DNA from: Auanema rhodensis
Taxonomy: Eukaryota; Nematoda; Chromadorea; Rhabditida; Rhabditidae
Length of the DNA stretch: 64,000 bases
Reading direction: 5' to 3'
Assembly (NCBI GenBank): GCA_964057225.1
Contig: OZ059896.1
Coordinates: forward strand, 18,782,501 to 18,846,500
Shown here: piece after piece, positions 60,811 through 64,000 of the stretch
Layout: each line of letters begins with the position of its first letter
Numbering within the stretch: position 1 is the first letter of the stretch
The notes under the pieces: model-generated
Told to the model about the DNA's origin: nothing
The model's input: the letters and a program-made list of their open reading frames with translations, nothing else
Databases searched by the model: none
Program-made: the position numbers and the translations under genes

Positions 60811-63800
60811 CTATTGCACTAGGGAGTTTCACTAACAAATCATACTGAATTTTTATGGGTTCATTTTTCCCTGTTAATTCTGTTATAAGAGCAGATGTCT
60901 TATAACACTCAATAATCCGATATGGACCTCGTAAATTATTTACCAATTTTTTATTAACATGCTTATGTTTTTCATTGATAATTTTTAAGTAAACTCTATC
61001 TCCGATGTGGAAAACCATTTGTTGTTTACTTTTCTTAGAGTCATAATACATTTTGAACTTTTCGCGTTCCTGATCATTTTTTTCAATGGCGAGTTTCCTT
61101 GATAACCGAAACCCTTCTAGAAGATCTACTTTGTATTCATCCAGTTCATATTCTACTAGTTTTGGTTTGTCAGGTTCGACAATGTTAGACACTAGATAAG
61201 GTTCAAACCCATGTAAAATGAAAAATGGGGATTCGCCTGTTGCTTCATGAGGCGTTGTGTTGTAAGCATACGTCACAAATGGTAAAAGTTTATCCCATTC
61301 TGAAGGACTATTACCTGCTTTTTTCAACGCTCTTTGAATAGTCTGATTAACTCGTTCAGTTATACCATTTTCCCTCGGGTTATAACCCATAGTAGTAATC
61401 CATTCAATATTTGTGATTCTTTTTATTTCATCTACTACTTTGTTCAAAAATTCAGTTCCTTTATCGGATAAAAATTTCTTAGGCCATTTCGCCCCTTCAC
61501 AAATCCATTTTACAACTATCACATTTGCTATAGTTGCTGCTGATTTGTCTGGTACAGCATATGCACCTAACCATTTACTGAAGTGATCTATTATAGCAAC
61601 AACATAACGATTGTTTGATGTTGTTCGACCCAGATCCATCACATCAATCCCAACCAATTCGAATGGTTTTTCCGTTCTATAAGGCTGTAATAGTGGAACT
61701 GGACTCGTTCGACTATTTGCTAAAAAACACTTTTTGCACTCACTATGCCATTTCCGTACATCTGAATCCAGACCGTCCCAAAAAAATTGTCTCTTTAGAG
61801 AACGTATAATTTTTTTCGGTCCAAAATGAGCTCCAAATAATCCTTCATGAGCTTCTTTATATATGTCATATCTTTTTGACGGAGGAATGACTAATAATTT
61901 CTCACCCTTCTCGTTGATATAATACAAGTTTTCTTTTGAAATTAGAAAATCACCGACAAATAGTTTATGTGCCAGTTTTGGCAGAAAAATTCTCTCTGTG
62001 AGTTTTTCATCACTTCTGAGATTGATAATATTTTTGTAATTTTCATCCATCATCAATTCAGCTATATTATCTCTCATTTGTAACGAACAAATATATTTTA
62101 TATCTGAGTCACTTTCAAGATCAAAATTATCTTGGACTGGAACACCTCGCGATAATGCATCCGCTATAACATTTCCTTTTCCTTTGACGTACTCAATAGT
62201 TATTCTGTATCGCTGTACAATCAGGCTCCATCTCAACATTCTCCCACTTGCTGTCTTCTTGAACAGACATGTCAATGGTTGATGATCAGTTTTCACAACT
62301 GTTTTTTCAGTATTATAAATGTAATATTGAAACTTCTCTAGCGCAAATACAATAGCCAGAGCTTCTAAATCTGTTACATGATAATTTTTTTCCGCTTTTG
62401 ACAAACCTTTAGAAACGAAGGCAATCGGGTGTAGAAAATTATCTTTTGCTTTCTGACATAACACCGCTCCTACACCAGATGCACACGCATCAGTGTATAT
62501 AATATATGGGTTTTTACCGCTATTTGCACCTTCCCAGTCAGGCTGTATTAGTACAGGAGCTTGAGTAAGCTTTTTCTTTAGAACTTCAAAAGCCTCTTTT
62601 CTCTCTCGGGTCCATTCCCATTTACTTTTTTCACTTGTCATTTCGTGCATTGGTTTAGCAATAGCAGCGAAATTTAGCACAAATTTTCTGTAATACGACG
62701 CCATTCCCAAGAATGTTCTTAATTCAGCAATCGTATTTGGTAAGGGATATTTTAAAATTGCCTCAATTTTATTCGGATCGGCGTGAATACCTTCTCCGTT
62801 TACTTTGTGGCCCAAATAATCCACTTCGTTTTGTAAAAGTTTACACTTAACCGCTTTCAACGATAAATTTGCTTGTTTCAGCGCTTCAAAAACATTCTTC
62901 ATAACTTCAAAATGTCTTTCGAAAGTATCTGTTGCAATCATTATATCGTCTATATAAACAAAAACTTCATTACTTTTGAGTAAATCTCCCAGAGCTTTGT
63001 CCATCATTCTTTGGAATGTTGGTGGACTAGTTGCTAAGCCAAAAGGACATACTACAAATTGAAAAGATCCTTCGCTGGTCACGAAAGATGTTTTTTCTTT
63101 ATCTTCTTCGGAAAGTTTTATTTGCCAAAACCCCGACGATAGATCAAATGTGGAAAATATTTAATTCCCGTTCATCGATCTAAGAATGATATCTATCGTT
63201 GGTATTGGATAAGCATCTAGTTTCAGGACCTTATTCAATTCTCTATAATCTATACAGAGTCTGATAGATTTGTCTTTTTTCTCTACTAAGACTACAGGGC
63301 TTGCCCATGCGCTTTGGCTAGGTTCTATAACCCCTCTTTGTAATAGGTCTTTTATAATACCTCTAAACTCATTTTTTATACCAAACGGCACTGGTCGTAC
63401 TTTTTGACGAATAGGACTCGCATCTCCCGTATCAATATTCATAGTGACAATATTTGTTTGCTGCAGATCAGCATCAACCAACGCAAATATCGATGAATAT
63501 TCTTCTAAAAGGTCCTTGACCTTTGGATCAAAGGTTACACCACTTTTCTCTTCTAAGACAGCAATGACTTTTTCTGCTCTTCCAACCGGATCTGTTGGTT
63601 TAGCGTATTGATCTAACATACGCATCTCTAACACATCAATTGATTCGGTTTTCAATTCGTCATTCAGTGCAGTCAGCTTTTCAGTCCAATTCTCGGACTC
63701 CCATTTACCGACAATCTCTCCTTTCTTTATCGTGGTTGGCTGGCATGTCATGTTAGCCACAATCACTGTAGTGGAACTATTGGTGTCCACTTTACATATT

Positions 63801-64000
63801 CCCGTGGGTATATCACTCCTATGGGATACCAGTAAGCTATCTTTCTGCTCGTCACATGAGATTTGTAACGTTCTACTTTTATTTGCAGGTATATAAACTC
63901 TCTGTAAGGCTATGGCCTCCTTTCTATAAAACTTCAAAGATATGCCCAAATCTTTCAGGGCATTCGTACCAATAAGTATAGAATCATCTCTACTTTTTCT
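60761..64000 (-). pseudogene. Gypsy Pol with in-frame stop in RT (5' end beyond the window)
   Basis: The frame is already open at the window edge with the end of a protease (ILIGTN). The RT N-terminus follows, then a TAA at 63161-63163 just before the conserved FSTFDLSSGFWQI region, after which the same frame resumes. Downstream: YIDD (62945-62956), FLGMASYYRKF, RNase H (YTDACASG, TDHQPL), integrase zinc motif (HEGLFGAH … CKKC), IDVMDLG, SDKGTEF and ENGITERV, and a GPYRI tail ending at 60761. Apart from the one stop, no break is seen. It could be a recently inactivated copy, an assembly error or readthrough; the first seems most likely. Confidence 0.85.

Larger units (their letters stand above)
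59480..64000 (-). mobile_element. Minus-strand Ty3/gypsy element, 5' part outside the window
   Basis: On the minus strand a protease-RT-RNase H-integrase Pol is followed by a 394-codon ORF, then a purine-rich GAGAGGCCGGGGA at 59481-59493, then TGTCAAGAATATGG, which looks like the start of the 3' LTR. Pol is only distantly similar to the other gypsy elements here (YIDD rather than YLDD), so this is a separate lineage. It faces the plus-strand LTR at 58048, suggesting nesting or adjoining insertions. Confidence 0.85.

Overview
The window is AT-rich eukaryotic DNA, most likely from a nematode. It is built from one tandemly repeated tRNA gene and the LTR retrotransposons that have inserted into the array. 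I see no ordinary single-copy host protein gene. The nematode reading is an inference. It rests on the BEL/Pao element: a YVDN reverse-transcriptase motif, an integrase tail ending in NQLYPLE, and a phlebovirus-Gc-like envelope segment, a combination I associate with nematode BEL elements.

Layout. (1) 1-21,697: head-to-tail array of ~377-bp units, each with one 73-nt tRNA-Arg(TCG) gene and a T6 Pol III stop. (2) 21,698-31,845: full-length Ty3/gypsy-type element with 383-bp LTRs and one giant ORF. Its order appears to be Gag, then an envelope-like glycoprotein, then Pol, where retroviruses have the envelope last. (3) 31,846-40,547: the tRNA array resumes. (4) 40,548-43,237: internally deleted copy of element 2, bounded by a perfect 4-bp target duplication. 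(5) 43,238-44,286: three tRNA units. (6) 44,287-46,509: truncated pol fragment of a related gypsy element. (7) 46,510-47,609: three tRNA units on the minus strand, so array orientation flips at the fragment. (8) 47,610-57,297: full-length BEL/Pao element with Gag-Pol-Env in one ORF plus a downstream zinc-knuckle ORF. (9) 57,298-58,047: two minus-strand tRNA units. (10) 58,048 onward: plus-strand 5' LTR with a tRNA-Gln primer site, then AT-rich DNA. (11) about 59,480-64,000: minus-strand gypsy element running off the window, with an in-frame stop in RT and an unrecognised 394-aa 3' ORF.

I count 88 tRNA-Arg(TCG) genes (83 plus, 5 minus). About 59 match the consensus exactly; the rest carry one to four substitutions. 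Variant units recur in fixed order, so the array grew by copying blocks of several units.

The main observations are: the tRNA array itself; the clustering of four insertions from three LTR families 30-70 bp upstream of a tRNA gene, three of them inside the same ~11-bp stretch of the unit; the Gag-glycoprotein-Pol order; and a deletion junction in the defective copy that coincides with GT-AG splice sites flanking gag plus the glycoprotein.
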